Shown here: positions 1-7,306 of the stretch, piece after piece | Layout: the number at the start of each line of letters is the position of its first letter | How positions within the stretch are numbered: the first letter of the stretch is position 1 | Source of the DNA: DASYHS01 sp035998295 | GTDB taxonomy: Bacteria; Pseudomonadota; Alphaproteobacteria; Azospirillales; Azospirillaceae | Direction of reading: 5' to 3' | Assembly: GCF_035998295.1 (NCBI RefSeq) | Contig: NZ_DASYHS010000010.1 | Location: 1 to 22,155 of the forward strand | DNA length: 22,155 nucleotides | Position numbers and translations under genes: made by a program | Notes under the pieces: generated by a model | Seen by the model: the letters and a program-made list of their open reading frames with translations, nothing else | Told to the model about the DNA's origin: nothing | Database searches by the model: none

Positions 1-259
1 CCTCCGCGCCCGGGGTCTGCGCGCCGAAGCGGCGGTTGAGGTCGGCGTCGACATACCGCCGCCGGGCGGCGATCGCCTCGGGGTTGGCGATCAGGGTGCG
101 GATGTCGAGGCGCCCGCCGGGCCGCGCGGGGCGGCTGCGCAACCTCTCGACCAGATGGATGCCCGTCAGCTCGTCGCCGTGGACGCCGCCGACGACGGTG
201 ACGGAGCGGATCGCCGGCCGGGAAGCGCCGGAGAGCGGGGAGGGAGGGGTATGTTCCAT
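1..259 (-). CDS. Aspartoacylase / succinylglutamate desuccinylase-like metal hydrolase (5' part only)
   Basis: The first 86 codons of a gene running off the left edge of the window. The reading begins MEHTPPSPLSG and contains GGVHGDELTG (residues 24-33), in which H27 and E30 match the zinc ligands of the AstE/AspA carboxypeptidase-like family, and then NPEAIAARRRYVDADLNRRF (59-78), which matches the family's N-P...D-L-N-R-x-F substrate-binding segment. Family members hydrolyse N-acyl amino acids such as N-acetylaspartate in the cytoplasm. The second zinc histidine and the catalytic glutamate lie outside the window, so activity cannot be judged. The ATG at 259 is preferred; a GTG two codons upstream (265) is possible and neither has a good ribosome binding site. 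It lies 69 nt downstream of the PEBP gene on the same strand, so the two may be co-transcribed. Confidence 0.85.
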   Translation of the reverse strand, partial: MEHTPPSPLSGASRPAIRSVTVVGGVHGDELTGIHLVERLRSRPARPGGRLDIRTLIANPEAIAARRRYVDADLNRRFGAQTPGAE

Positions 260-328
260 GGGCACCGCGTATCACGAAGCCGCCGAAGCCGCCACTCGGC
301 GTTCATGCAGGGTGCACCGGCGCGCGGC

Positions 329-793
329 CTATCGCTCGTAGGTCCCGACCAGCTCCGCTTCGGCGACGACGAAGGGCCTCGCGGTCTCCCATACCTCCGC
401 CACTCCCGCTTCTGCGGGCACCTTCAGCTCGGCCGTGTTCAGCGCGGCCAGCTTGAAATGGTAGTGGTGGGTGCCGTGGCCGGGCGGCGGGCACGGGCCG
501 CCGTAGCGCTTCTTGCCGAAGTCGTTCGTGCCGAAGCCCAGGGGTTCGGTCGGCGTCCCGGCATCCGCGCCCTCGGGCAGCAGGGTGCGTCCGGGCAGGA
601 TGTTGTAGACCGCCCAGTGGCGGAAGGTGCGGGCCGGTGCGTCCGGGTCCTCGCAGATCAGGACGAAGCTCTTCGTCCCGGGCGGCGCCCCGTCCCATTC
701 CAGCGGCGGCGAGATGTTGGAGCCGTTGCAGGTGTATTTGGCCGGGATCGGCTGCCCGTCTTCGAAGGCGGGGCTGGTCAGCCTGAGAGCCAT
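329..793 (-). CDS. YbhB/YbcL family Raf-kinase-inhibitor-like protein (PEBP)
   Basis: A 154-residue protein of the phosphatidylethanolamine-binding protein superfamily. Family hallmarks are the CEDPDAPAR segment (residues 47-55), the HW pair at 59-60 and GGPCPPPGHGTHHYHF (98-113), which together form the conserved anion-binding pocket. Length and start (MALRLTSPAF) fit the bacterial YbhB/YbcL group. The ATG at 793 is chosen over an upstream in-frame start at 844 because a purine-rich GGGAGA lies just before it and because family members begin at this point. There is no signal peptide, so it is probably cytoplasmic. The physiological role of bacterial members is not established. It sits upstream of, and on the same strand as, the aspartoacylase-like gene. 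Confidence 0.93.
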   Translation of the reverse strand: MALRLTSPAFEDGQPIPAKYTCNGSNISPPLEWDGAPPGTKSFVLICEDPDAPARTFRHWAVYNILPGRTLLPEGADAGTPTEPLGFGTNDFGKKRYGGPCPPPGHGTHHYHFKLAALNTAELKVPAEAGVAEVWETARPFVVAEAELVGTYER

Positions 794-889
794 GGCGCGT
801 TCTCCCTCGATGCGTTCACGTCGCCGGGCCGGGCGGGATCTCATGGCCTCAACCGCGCGGCGCGGCTTTGATCGCGCAAGCCCTCCACG

Positions 890-1354
890 TCACCTCCGGG
901 CGGCGATCTCCAGCGCCCGCAGCGCCAGCGTGTCGACGTCCGCGCTCATCGCGAGGCCGGCATCGCGAAGCTCCGCGACGTCGAACCAGCGGGCCTCCAG
1001 GGCGTCGTCGCCGGCGGCCGGTATCCCGGCCTCCCAGGCGCACAGCACCGCGACCAGGACGAAATGGTGGCGAAGCGCGCCGTCCTCGCCGCGGTCGAAG
1101 GCGTCGAGGGCCGTGATCACCCCGGCCGCGCGTCCGGTGACGGCCGTCTCCTCGCGCAGCTCGCGCAGGGCGGCGGCCTCGATCGTCTCCCCGACCTCGA
1201 TCCGGCCCCCGGGAAATCCCCATCGGCCCGCGTCCGGCGGGTTGGCGCGCCGCACCAGCAGGACGCGACCCCGGTCGACGAGCACGGCGAGCACCGCAAC
1301 CGCGGGACGGGCGGGGACCTGGACTGGAGCCCTCTCTCCGGGCGGGACGGTCAC
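890..1354 (-). CDS. NUDIX hydrolase
   Basis: About 154 residues, with the NUDIX box beginning at residue 50: G50-x5-E56-x7-R64-E65-L66-x-E68-E69. The box glycine near its end is replaced by alanine (TAV, 70-72), while the metal-binding REL and EE residues are intact. The segment GRWGFPGGRIEVGET (43-57) is typical of ADP-ribose or NTP/dNTP-sugar pyrophosphatases, but substrate cannot be predicted. The start is uncertain: the reading frame is open far upstream without an ATG, and the best candidate is the GTG at 1354 (VTVPPGERAP), giving normal family length. The divergent gene begins only 30 bp away, so any promoter must overlap coding sequence. The C-terminus ends MSADVDTLALRALEIAARR. It is tail-to-head with the PEBP gene after about 100 bp. 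Confidence 0.88.
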   Translation of the reverse strand: MTVPPGERAPVQVPARPAVAVLAVLVDRGRVLLVRRANPPDAGRWGFPGGRIEVGETIEAAALRELREETAVTGRAAGVITALDAFDRGEDGALRHHFVLVAVLCAWEAGIPAAGDDALEARWFDVAELRDAGLAMSADVDTLALRALEIAARR

Positions 1355-1384
1355 GTTCCGGGGTCCACGCTGTTGTCGTCGGGC

Positions 1385-1837
1385 ATGGAACGGATCTCCC
1401 TGCTGAGCATGTCGGGCCGCGAACTCGACCGCCTGTTCCGGCGCAGCCCGGCCGGCTCGCCGCCCCGGGGGACCGCCGACGGCGTCTTCCTCCTGATGCC
1501 CGGCACGCCGGCCGCCCGGCCGCTCGCCAGACTGCTGCGTCTGGCGTGGCGGGGCAAGGCGTTCGACGACCGCCGGGCGGGCATGACCAACCTCGTCCTG
1601 CCCATCGGCCTGCGGGCGGTCCGCGCCCAGGTCCGCCCCGGCGTCAGCCGGCTCGACGGCGGGGCGTGCCACGTCCTCGACTACTCCCGGACCTCGCTGG
1701 TCGCCCGCCATGTCCGGGACGAGATCAGGGAGATCGCTCCCGGCATCTATCTCGGCCTCGTCCACTGGCGCGGCCTGCGGGTCGGGCGGTTCGCGCTGCG
1801 CTTCGCGCCGGGACGAGGGGCCGCCGGGGCCTGTTGA
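1385..1837 (+). CDS. Conserved hypothetical protein
   Basis: A 150-residue soluble protein with no signal peptide or membrane segment. I do not recognise a named domain. The pattern WRGKAF (55-60), followed by a hydrophobic stretch with N69, then LDYSRTS (98-104), RDEIREIAPGIYLG (111-124) and a terminal FALRF strand, resembles a group of proteobacterial proteins of unknown function that look like small beta-barrels. The resemblance is from memory and the fold is inference. The start could be the ATG at 1385 or the in-frame ATG at 1409; neither has a strong ribosome binding site. It is followed after 27 bp by the lipoprotein gene, so the two probably form one transcript. It is divergent from the NUDIX gene. 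Confidence 0.7.
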   Translation: MERISLLSMSGRELDRLFRRSPAGSPPRGTADGVFLLMPGTPAARPLARLLRLAWRGKAFDDRRAGMTNLVLPIGLRAVRAQVRPGVSRLDGGACHVLDYSRTSLVARHVRDEIREIAPGIYLGLVHWRGLRVGRFALRFAPGRGAAGAC

Positions 1838-1864
1838 GAGGACGAACGAACGAGGAGAAGCCCG

Positions 1865-2224
1865 ATGCGCCGCATCTCGATCCTCGCCTGCGCCCTCGCC
1901 TGTGCCCCGGCCCTGTGGGGGTGCGACGCCGTCAGGCCGCATGCCGGGATCGGCATCGGCACGACGGTCGGCAACGTCCATCTCGGCACGGGGCTCGGCA
2001 TCGACCCGCTGGCCCTGCTGCGCCGCGCCGGGCCGGCGACCCCCCGGGCGCGGGTGCCGGCACCCGCGGTCCGGCGCCTGATCCCGGTCCGCGACTTCGT
2101 GGCGCCCGACGGCCGCCGTTGCCGTGACTTCTACGAGAACGTCGTGATCGACGGCCGGGCCGCCCGGTCCTGGGGAACCGCCTGTCGCCAGGCGGACGGC
2201 TCCTGGGCGATCGTCTCCGGCTGA
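1865..2224 (+). CDS. Small predicted lipoprotein
   Basis: A 119-residue protein with a type II signal sequence: MRR, a hydrophobic stretch and a lipobox L17-W-G-C20, so mature protein is expected to be anchored in the envelope. The C-terminal half (from about residue 73) contains VRDFVAPDGRRCRDFYENVV and AARSWGTACRQADGSWAIV. This pattern of a Cys-containing strand followed by G-T-A-C-R-Q-x-D-G-x-W is seen in RT0821/Lpp1805-type and 17-kDa surface antigen-like lipoproteins. A good GAGGAG ribosome binding site precedes the ATG. The last 94 nt overlap the 3' end of the convergent LysR gene, which is unusual. Function is unknown. Confidence 0.75.
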   Translation: MRRISILACALACAPALWGCDAVRPHAGIGIGTTVGNVHLGTGLGIDPLALLRRAGPATPRARVPAPAVRRLIPVRDFVAPDGRRCRDFYENVVIDGRAARSWGTACRQADGSWAIVSG

Positions 2225-3099
2225 GCTCCCGTCATCGCCTGCGCCACCGCCTCCTCCTCGGCGGCGCACAGCCGCTCCACCTCGCGGGCGAGGTCGCGCG
2301 CGGCCTCGGGCGCGCCGCGCCGCACCAGAAGGGCGAGTTCGGTGGGCGCGATGGCCGGGAAGCCGTCCTCGGGGCCGAGCACCCGGTGGCCTGCCAGCAG
2401 CGCGCGGCGTTCCAGCACGGCGACGCCGAGGCCGCCCGCGACCGCGGCCTGGATGCCGAGCAGGTTCGGGCTGGTATAGGCGATCCGCCAGGGGCGGCCT
2501 GCCGTCTCCAGCGCGTGGATCGCCCTGTCGCGGTACAGGCAGCCCTGCGGGAACGCCACCAGCGGCACGACGCCCCGGTCCGGCAGCGGATGCTCGCGGC
2601 TCGCGATCCAGTGCAGGCGCTCGGGCCAGACGCGCAGGCTGGTCCCCTGTCCGGGCTCCCGCTTGACCAGCGCCAGGTCGATCTCCCCGAGCTCCAGAAG
2701 GCCGGCCAGTTCCACGCTCAGGCCGCACCGCACCTCCAGGCGCACGTCGCCGCGCGTGCGGGCGAAGGCGCTGAGCAGGGCCGCGAGGCTGCCCACCGCG
2801 AAATCGTCGGCGACGCCCACGTGCAGGCGCGTCTCGGGCCGGCTCGCGGTCATGGCGTCGCGGGCCTCGTCGCTGAGCCGCAGCAGCCGGCGGGCGTAGC
2901 CGAGCAGCCGCTCGCCCTCGTCCGTCAGCCGTATCCGCCGGGCGCCCCGCTCGAACAGCGGCTTGCCGATGCCGTCCTCCAGCTTGCGGATCTGCTGGCT
3001 GACGGCCGACTGGGTGCGGTGGACGCGCTCGGCCCCGCGGGTGAAGCCCCCGGCATCGGCGACCGCGACGAAGCTGCGCAGGAGATCGAGGTCGAACAT
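2131..3099 (-). CDS. LysR family transcriptional regulator
   Basis: A 322-residue regulator. The N-terminal winged helix-turn-helix (about residues 1-60) reads MFDLDLLRSFVAVADAGGFT and then RTQSAVSQQIRKLE, classic LysR. A periplasmic-binding-protein-like effector domain starts at about residue 91 with LHVGVADDFA and contains the usual GGLGVAVLERRAL segment. The last roughly 30 residues (QPETIAQEPSAWRQAV onward) extend beyond the normal LysR end and are read across the 3' end of the convergent lipoprotein gene. It is divergent from the glycolipid-binding protein gene with a 104-bp spacer, so by LysR convention that gene is the most likely target, together with autoregulation. The effector is unknown. 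Confidence 0.93.
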   Translation of the reverse strand: MFDLDLLRSFVAVADAGGFTRGAERVHRTQSAVSQQIRKLEDGIGKPLFERGARRIRLTDEGERLLGYARRLLRLSDEARDAMTASRPETRLHVGVADDFAVGSLAALLSAFARTRGDVRLEVRCGLSVELAGLLELGEIDLALVKREPGQGTSLRVWPERLHWIASREHPLPDRGVVPLVAFPQGCLYRDRAIHALETAGRPWRIAYTSPNLLGIQAAVAGGLGVAVLERRALLAGHRVLGPEDGFPAIAPTELALLVRRGAPEAARDLAREVERLCAAEEEAVAQAMTGAQPETIAQEPSAWRQAVPQDRAARPSITTFS

Positions 3100-3122
3100 T
3101 CCCGCCTCTCATCAGAAAAGCC

Positions 3123-3138
3123 ACTGCCGGGCAGTATA
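3123..3138 (-). promoter_or_regulatory. Putative lysR promoter with overlapping palindrome
   Basis: In the lysR/glycolipid-binding divergent spacer, the minus strand carries TATACT (3133-3138), 5 of 6 matches to a -10 box. It overlaps a perfect palindrome ACTGCC-G-GGCAGT at 3123-3135. A repressor site there would cover the -10 and start region of lysR. No convincing -35 is visible. On the plus strand TACGAT (3171-3176) is a weak -10 candidate for the divergent gene. Confidence 0.35.
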
Positions 3139-3203
3139 ACATCGAATTTCCGAATGGATGCGGCCGCCGCTACGATTTTCCCGTCATCACGAGGAGGAAC
3201 GCA

Positions 3204-3770
3204 ATGCGACGCGACATCGTATGGGAATGCCTGGACCGGCCAGGGCTGGAGCATCTGGAGCTGCGCTTCGGGGCCGGGGAGATCGTGGCCGGCGGCTTGG
3301 TGCTGGTCGATCTCGGCGAAGGCGTGCAGCGCCTCGCCTACGACATGCGGTGCGGCCCGGACTGGAGCTTCCGGTCGGCCGTCCTGACGCTCGACGCCGC
3401 GGGCCGGAGCCGGCGGCTCGAGCTGCGGCGCGACGAGGCCGGGCGCTGGACCGTGGACGGCGCGCCGCGCCCCGACCTCGACGGCTGCGCCTATCCCGAC
3501 GTCATGGTGACCCCGTTCACGAACACGCTGCCGATCCGCAACCTCGGCCTCGCACCGGGCGAGACGCGGCACATAAGGGTCGCCTATGTGCGGCTGCCGG
3601 AGTTCGACGCGGTGGCGGCGGCGCAGGCCTATACCCGCCTCGACCCCGCCGAGCCTCCGGCCCGGTTCCGCTACGACGGCCTGTTCCGCGACTTCACCGC
3701 CGAGCTGGCGGTCGACCGCGACGGTGTCGTGATCGACTACCCGCCGGTATGGCGGCGCCGGGCGGGGTAG
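3204..3770 (+). CDS. Putative glycolipid-binding protein (DUF1089 / PF06475-like)
   Basis: A 188-residue protein beginning MRRDIVWECLDRPGLEHLEL, with YDMRCGPDWSFRSAVLTL, the WTVDGAPRPDLDGCAYPDVM segment and a C-terminal VIDYPPVW. These match the putative glycolipid-binding family, whose structurally studied members have a LolA/LolB-like open barrel. No signal peptide is present, so the protein is predicted to be cytoplasmic, and the glycolipid role is itself only inferred from fold. The ATG is preceded by a strong GAGGAGG. It is divergent from a LysR gene that probably regulates it, and 68 bp upstream of the DJ-1/PfpI gene, with which it may form an operon. Confidence 0.85.
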   Translation: MRRDIVWECLDRPGLEHLELRFGAGEIVAGGLVLVDLGEGVQRLAYDMRCGPDWSFRSAVLTLDAAGRSRRLELRRDEAGRWTVDGAPRPDLDGCAYPDVMVTPFTNTLPIRNLGLAPGETRHIRVAYVRLPEFDAVAAAQAYTRLDPAEPPARFRYDGLFRDFTAELAVDRDGVVIDYPPVWRRRAG

Positions 3771-3838
3771 GGCGGCACACCCGCCCGCCTGCCCTGTTGG
3801 GACCGGACGTATCGGCACAGGACAGCGGGAGCGGCGAA

Positions 3839-4579
3839 ATGGCGGGCGGCAGGATCATCATCGTCACCACCTCGCACGAGGAGATGGGCGACACCGGCAA
3901 GCGGACGGGGCTGTGGCTGGAGGAGCTGTCCACCCCCTATTACGTGCTGAAGGACGCCGGCGTGGAGGTCACGCTGGCCTCGATCCGGGGCGGGCAAATC
4001 CCCTTCGACCCCGGCAGCATCCCGGCCGGGGCCGGCTCTTCCCCGGGTGAGGAGCCGGAGGCGGGGCAGGAGGTCCCGGCCTCGGTGCGCCGCTTCCTCG
4101 CCGACGAGGGCGCGATGCGGCTGGCCCGGACCTCGGCCGGCGTCCAGCAACTCGCGGGTCTCGACTTCGATGCGCTGTTCATGCCCGGCGGGCACGGCAC
4201 GATGTGGGACTATCCCGGCAACGCCCCGCTGGAGGAGCTGATCCTGGCCGCGCACGAGGACGGCAGGATCGTCGCCTCGGTCTGCCACGGCCCGGCCTGC
4301 CTAGTCGACGTCCGGCTGGCTCCCGGCCGGCCGCTGGTCGCCGGCCGCCGGGTGACCGGCTTCACCAACTCCGAGGAGGAGGCGGTCGGCCTCGCGAAGG
4401 TCGTCCCGTTCCTGCTGGAAAGCCGCCTGAGGCAGCTCGGCGCCGAGTTCGAGCGCGGGCCGGACTGGCAGCCCCACGCCGTGCGCGACGGCACCCTGAT
4501 CACCGGCCAGAACCCGCAGTCCTCCGAACTGGTCGCGCGCCACGTGCTGGAGGCGCTGCGCGAGCGCGCGGGTGCCTGA
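3839..4579 (+). CDS. DJ-1/PfpI family protein (Hsp31/HchA-like class I glutamine amidotransferase fold)
   Basis: A 246-residue protein beginning MAGGRIIIVTTSHEEMGDTG. It has the family glutamate in GLWLEE (about residue 28), the PGGHGTMWD loop (116-124) and the nucleophile elbow ASVCHGPA with C149 and H150. Length and the inserted segment place it near the HchA/YajL-type stress proteins. These are described as glyoxalase III, chaperone or deglycase enzymes acting on reactive dicarbonyls; which applies here cannot be decided from sequence. The ATG at 3839 follows GCGGGAGC; the much longer open frame upstream is a shadow of the preceding gene. Its stop lies only 3 bp from the stop of the convergent ROK regulator. 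Confidence 0.92.
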   Translation: MAGGRIIIVTTSHEEMGDTGKRTGLWLEELSTPYYVLKDAGVEVTLASIRGGQIPFDPGSIPAGAGSSPGEEPEAGQEVPASVRRFLADEGAMRLARTSAGVQQLAGLDFDALFMPGGHGTMWDYPGNAPLEELILAAHEDGRIVASVCHGPACLVDVRLAPGRPLVAGRRVTGFTNSEEEAVGLAKVVPFLLESRLRQLGAEFERGPDWQPHAVRDGTLITGQNPQSSELVARHVLEALRERAGA

Positions 4580-4582
4580 GCC

Positions 4583-5848
4583 TCAGATCGGCTCGACGAC
4601 GCCGTGCTTGAACAGCAGCGATAGCTCCGGCGTGATCCCGTCGAAGAAGGGCAGGGTCGCGGCCCCCAGCGCCGGCGTCTCGATCCCGACCCGGCCGAGC
4701 GTCACCCGCGCCGTCCCGCCCGGCCCCGGCGCCGAGCGGGCGGAGCTGACGCTGCGCGGCAGCGGCTCCATCCGGGCCGCGATCGCTTCCAGGACCGGTT
4801 CCGGCAGCACGCCGCCGAGGATCACGGTCTCGGGGTCGAGGCAGTTCTCCAGGATCACGACCGCGCGGCCCAGCATCTCGGCCGCCTCGCCGATCCAGGC
4901 TTCCAGCCGCGGGTCTCCCTCCCGGTGCGCGCGCTCGATCGTCCCGGTGTCCACCGCGCCCGGTTCCGAAGCGCCCAGCCCGAGCGCGGCATGGGCGGCG
5001 TTCAGCGAGGCGTAGCGCTCCAGGCAGCCGCGGTTGCCGCAGGGGCAGAGCCGGCCGCCCGGCTCGACGACGACGTGGCCGATCTCCCCGGACTTGCCGA
5101 ACCCGCCCGAATAGGGGTGCCCGCGCAAGAACAGCCCGCCGCCGACGCCGGCGCCGACATAGACGTAGACGAAGTCGGTCAGGCTCTTCGCGGCGCCGTA
5201 GAGCCGCTCACCGATCGCGGCGGCCGTCGCGTCGTTCTCGACCAGCACCGGCAGGCGCAGCCGGTCCGACAGGGCGGCGCGCAGCGGGAAGCCCTGCCAC
5301 GAGCCCAGCGACGACGGGCCGAGCGCCACCAGCTCGCCCTGCTGCAGCAGCGCCGGCAGCACGACGCCCACGCCCCATACCCGCTCGCGCGGCGCCCCGT
5401 TGCGCTCCGACATCGCCGAGACCGCCGTCGCGATCCGCCCCAGCACCTCATCCGGCTCGGTCTCGCCGAGCGCGACGCGCTCGCGGTCGCGCACCGTGCC
5501 GGCCACGTCGACCAGCAGCACGATCAGGCTGCTCTGGTCGAAGGACACGCCGAAGGTGAAGCCGCCGTCCGGGTCGAGCTCCAGGTCCACCGCCGGCTGG
5601 CCGCGCGCCCCGGTGCGCCGCCGTACCGAGCGCACGAGCCCCGCCTCGGCGAACTCGCCGACGATGTTGGAGATCGTCTGGGCCGATAGCCCGGTCATGC
5701 GCGCGATCTCGGCCCGCGACAGCGGCCCATGCAGGCGCACGATCTCCATCACCACCCGGCGGTTGAACCGCCGCGCATGGTCCAGATTGGTCCCGGACAG
5801 GTTCACCGGCCCTCCCGCATTTTCCACGCCTCCCCCCGTCGAAGGCAT
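4583..5848 (-). CDS. ROK family transcriptional repressor (NagC/XylR/Mlc type)
   Basis: A protein of about 421 residues with an N-terminal winged helix-turn-helix (about residues 20-90: SGTNLDHARRFNRR, then GPLSRAEIARMTGLSAQTIS) and a ROK sugar-binding domain. The ROK features are complete: END (204-206), a glycine-rich GAGVGGGLF (232-240), the EIGH sugar/zinc motif (255-258) and the zinc cluster C268-P-C270-G-N-R-G-C275. It should bind a sugar or sugar phosphate and control the divergent ABC transporter operon that starts 118 bp away. The start is uncertain. I use the ATG at 5848; a TTG at 5857, or GTG codons near 5827 and 5806 after GGGGGGAGG and GGGAGG, are alternatives. It is convergent with the DJ-1/PfpI gene. 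Confidence 0.94.
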   Translation of the reverse strand: MPSTGGGVENAGGPVNLSGTNLDHARRFNRRVVMEIVRLHGPLSRAEIARMTGLSAQTISNIVGEFAEAGLVRSVRRRTGARGQPAVDLELDPDGGFTFGVSFDQSSLIVLLVDVAGTVRDRERVALGETEPDEVLGRIATAVSAMSERNGAPRERVWGVGVVLPALLQQGELVALGPSSLGSWQGFPLRAALSDRLRLPVLVENDATAAAIGERLYGAAKSLTDFVYVYVGAGVGGGLFLRGHPYSGGFGKSGEIGHVVVEPGGRLCPCGNRGCLERYASLNAAHAALGLGASEPGAVDTGTIERAHREGDPRLEAWIGEAAEMLGRAVVILENCLDPETVILGGVLPEPVLEAIAARMEPLPRSVSSARSAPGPGGTARVTLGRVGIETPALGAATLPFFDGITPELSLLFKHGVVEPI

Positions 5849-5863
5849 CTTGCACAATCGCCC

Positions 5864-5899
5864 GCTTCAATGCTTCAATCAAATTGATGGATTTAATAT
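5864..5899. promoter_or_regulatory. Candidate operator/promoter between ROK repressor and sugar ABC operon
   Basis: A sharply AT-rich island in a GC-rich genome. It holds a perfect 8-bp tandem repeat, GCTTCAAT at 5864-5871 and 5872-5879. An overlapping inverted repeat is centred on 5883: TCAATCAA-A-TTGATGGA (5875-5891) has one mismatch per arm. TAATAT (5894-5899) is a plausible -10 for the operon. A ROK dimer is the likely ligand because its gene flanks the site. The assignment is inference. Confidence 0.5.
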
Positions 5900-5966
5900 G
5901 GCGGTTGGGGCCGGGGCCCGCCAGGGCGGCCGGCGCAACCATTCTCGCGACAGGGAGGGCATACGC

Positions 5967-7238
5967 ATGGATGTTCTGGTGAGAAACGCGGCCGGCCGGG
6001 TGGGCCGGAGGAAGCGCCTGCTGGCCGCCGCCGCCGGCGGCGCGCTCGCGGCCCTCGTCGCGGTCCCGCAGGCGGGCGCGCAGACCACCGTCCGCTTCGT
6101 CGGTGAGCGCTACCCGGCGCTGGAGTTCTATGCCGAGAAGCTGCGCACGGCGATGCCGGACGTGAACGTCACGGTCGACCTGATGCCGAACGCGCAGCTG
6201 AAGGAGCTGCAGACCATCACCCTGTCCTCGGGCGCCGACACGATCGACATCTTCCTCGGCAACGACCTGACGATCGCGAACTTCGCCGCGAACGGCTGGC
6301 TCGAGCCGCTGGACCCCTACATCGAGAAGTACCGGGAGGAGTTCGACCTCGACGACTTCGCCTCGACCGCCATGGCGTCCGCCTCCTACGAGGGCAAGGT
6401 CTACGGGTTGCCGGTCCTGACCAACACGCAGCTCTTCGCCTACCGCCAGGACCTGTTCGAGGAGAAGGGGATCGAGCCGCCGACGACCTTCGAGGAGTAC
6501 GAGGCGGCCGCGGCGGCGTTCCATTCCCCGGCCGTGGCCGGCACCGTGATGACGCTGAAGGGCGACGGCGTCCTCAACGAGGCGCATTACTACCTGAACG
6601 CCATCGGCGACGGCTGGTTCGACGCGGACAAGCGCCCGGTCTTCAACTCCGAGAACGGCGTGCGCGCGATCGAGACCATGAAGGCGATGACGGCCTACGC
6701 GCCGCGTGGCTACACGGCCAACGGCAACGACGAGTCGACGATCCTGTTCCAGCAGGGTGCCGCCGCCATGGGCATGCAGTGGCTGACGCGCACCGCCGCC
6801 ATGGACCGCGAGGACCAGTCGCGCGTCGTCGGCAAGATGATGTGGGCCCCGCCGCCGGGCGGCGGCCAGGTCGTCGTCGCCGACAGCTTCGCGATCTCCA
6901 AGTTCTCCTCGCGCGACAAGGACCTGCTGTTCCGCCTGCTCGCGACGACGCTCTCGGCCGACAACCAGCGCGAAGGCGCCAAGCTCGCGGTGCCGACCCG
7001 CGTGTCGGTGCTCCAGGACCCCGAGCTGCAGCAGCGCTTCCGCTACTACGGCGTTCTGGTCCCCTCGCTGGAGGCCGGTGCCAACTTCCCGAAATTCCCC
7101 GAGTTCAAGGAAGTCAGCGAGGTCGTCACCCGCCGCATCATGCAGGCGGTCACCGGCGAGATGCCGGTGAAGGAGGCGCTCGACACCGCGGCCGCGGAAG
7201 CCGAGGAGTTCCTGACGCGCCGGGGCGTGTACAAGTGA
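5967..7238 (+). CDS. ABC transporter substrate-binding protein, sugar (CUT1) type
   Basis: A 423-residue periplasmic protein. The N-terminus has a KR-rich stretch (RRKR, 14-17), a long Ala/Leu core and an A-G-A cleavage point near residues 38/39. The mature part has the extracellular solute-binding family 1 pattern: IDIFLGNDLTIANFAANGWLEPLD, YEGKVYGLPVLTNTQLFAYR, and FQQGAAAMGMQW with late segments ending in the mature C-terminal helix. CUT1 binding proteins capture mono- or oligosaccharides and related polyols or amino sugars. A GGGAGG ribosome binding site sits at good distance from the ATG. It is the first gene of the six-gene operon and is followed by a GC-rich stem-loop that may raise its expression over the permeases. 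The ligand cannot be read from sequence. Confidence 0.94.
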   Translation: MDVLVRNAAGRVGRRKRLLAAAAGGALAALVAVPQAGAQTTVRFVGERYPALEFYAEKLRTAMPDVNVTVDLMPNAQLKELQTITLSSGADTIDIFLGNDLTIANFAANGWLEPLDPYIEKYREEFDLDDFASTAMASASYEGKVYGLPVLTNTQLFAYRQDLFEEKGIEPPTTFEEYEAAAAAFHSPAVAGTVMTLKGDGVLNEAHYYLNAIGDGWFDADKRPVFNSENGVRAIETMKAMTAYAPRGYTANGNDESTILFQQGAAAMGMQWLTRTAAMDREDQSRVVGKMMWAPPPGGGQVVVADSFAISKFSSRDKDLLFRLLATTLSADNQREGAKLAVPTRVSVLQDPELQQRFRYYGVLVPSLEAGANFPKFPEFKEVSEVVTRRIMQAVTGEMPVKEALDTAAAEAEEFLTRRGVYK

Positions 7239-7245
7239 TCCCGGC

Positions 7246-7271
7246 CGGCGGGGACCCCCGGGCCCCCGCCG
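7246..7271 (+). promoter_or_regulatory. Intercistronic stem-loop after the binding-protein gene
   Basis: CGGCGGGG (7246-7253) pairs perfectly with CCCCGCCG (7264-7271) around a 10-nt loop, 7 nt after the binding-protein stop. Such hairpins between binding-protein and permease genes commonly stabilise the upstream mRNA or partly attenuate transcription. No T-run follows, so it is not a canonical terminator. Confidence 0.45.
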
Positions 7272-7306
7272 CCTCTCCCGCGCCCGCCCTTGCCGACGAG
7301 ATCCCG

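Noticed and set aside
1117..1299. A small alternative-frame open reading frame inside the NUDIX gene
   Set aside because: Arg/Ser/Pro-rich frame-shifted translation with no start context; the NUDIX frame carries the conserved box.
890..3142. A 750-codon minus-strand open frame spanning the NUDIX gene and beyond
   Set aside because: Only the last roughly 154 codons encode a recognisable protein. The upstream part is antisense to, or out of frame with, other well-supported genes.
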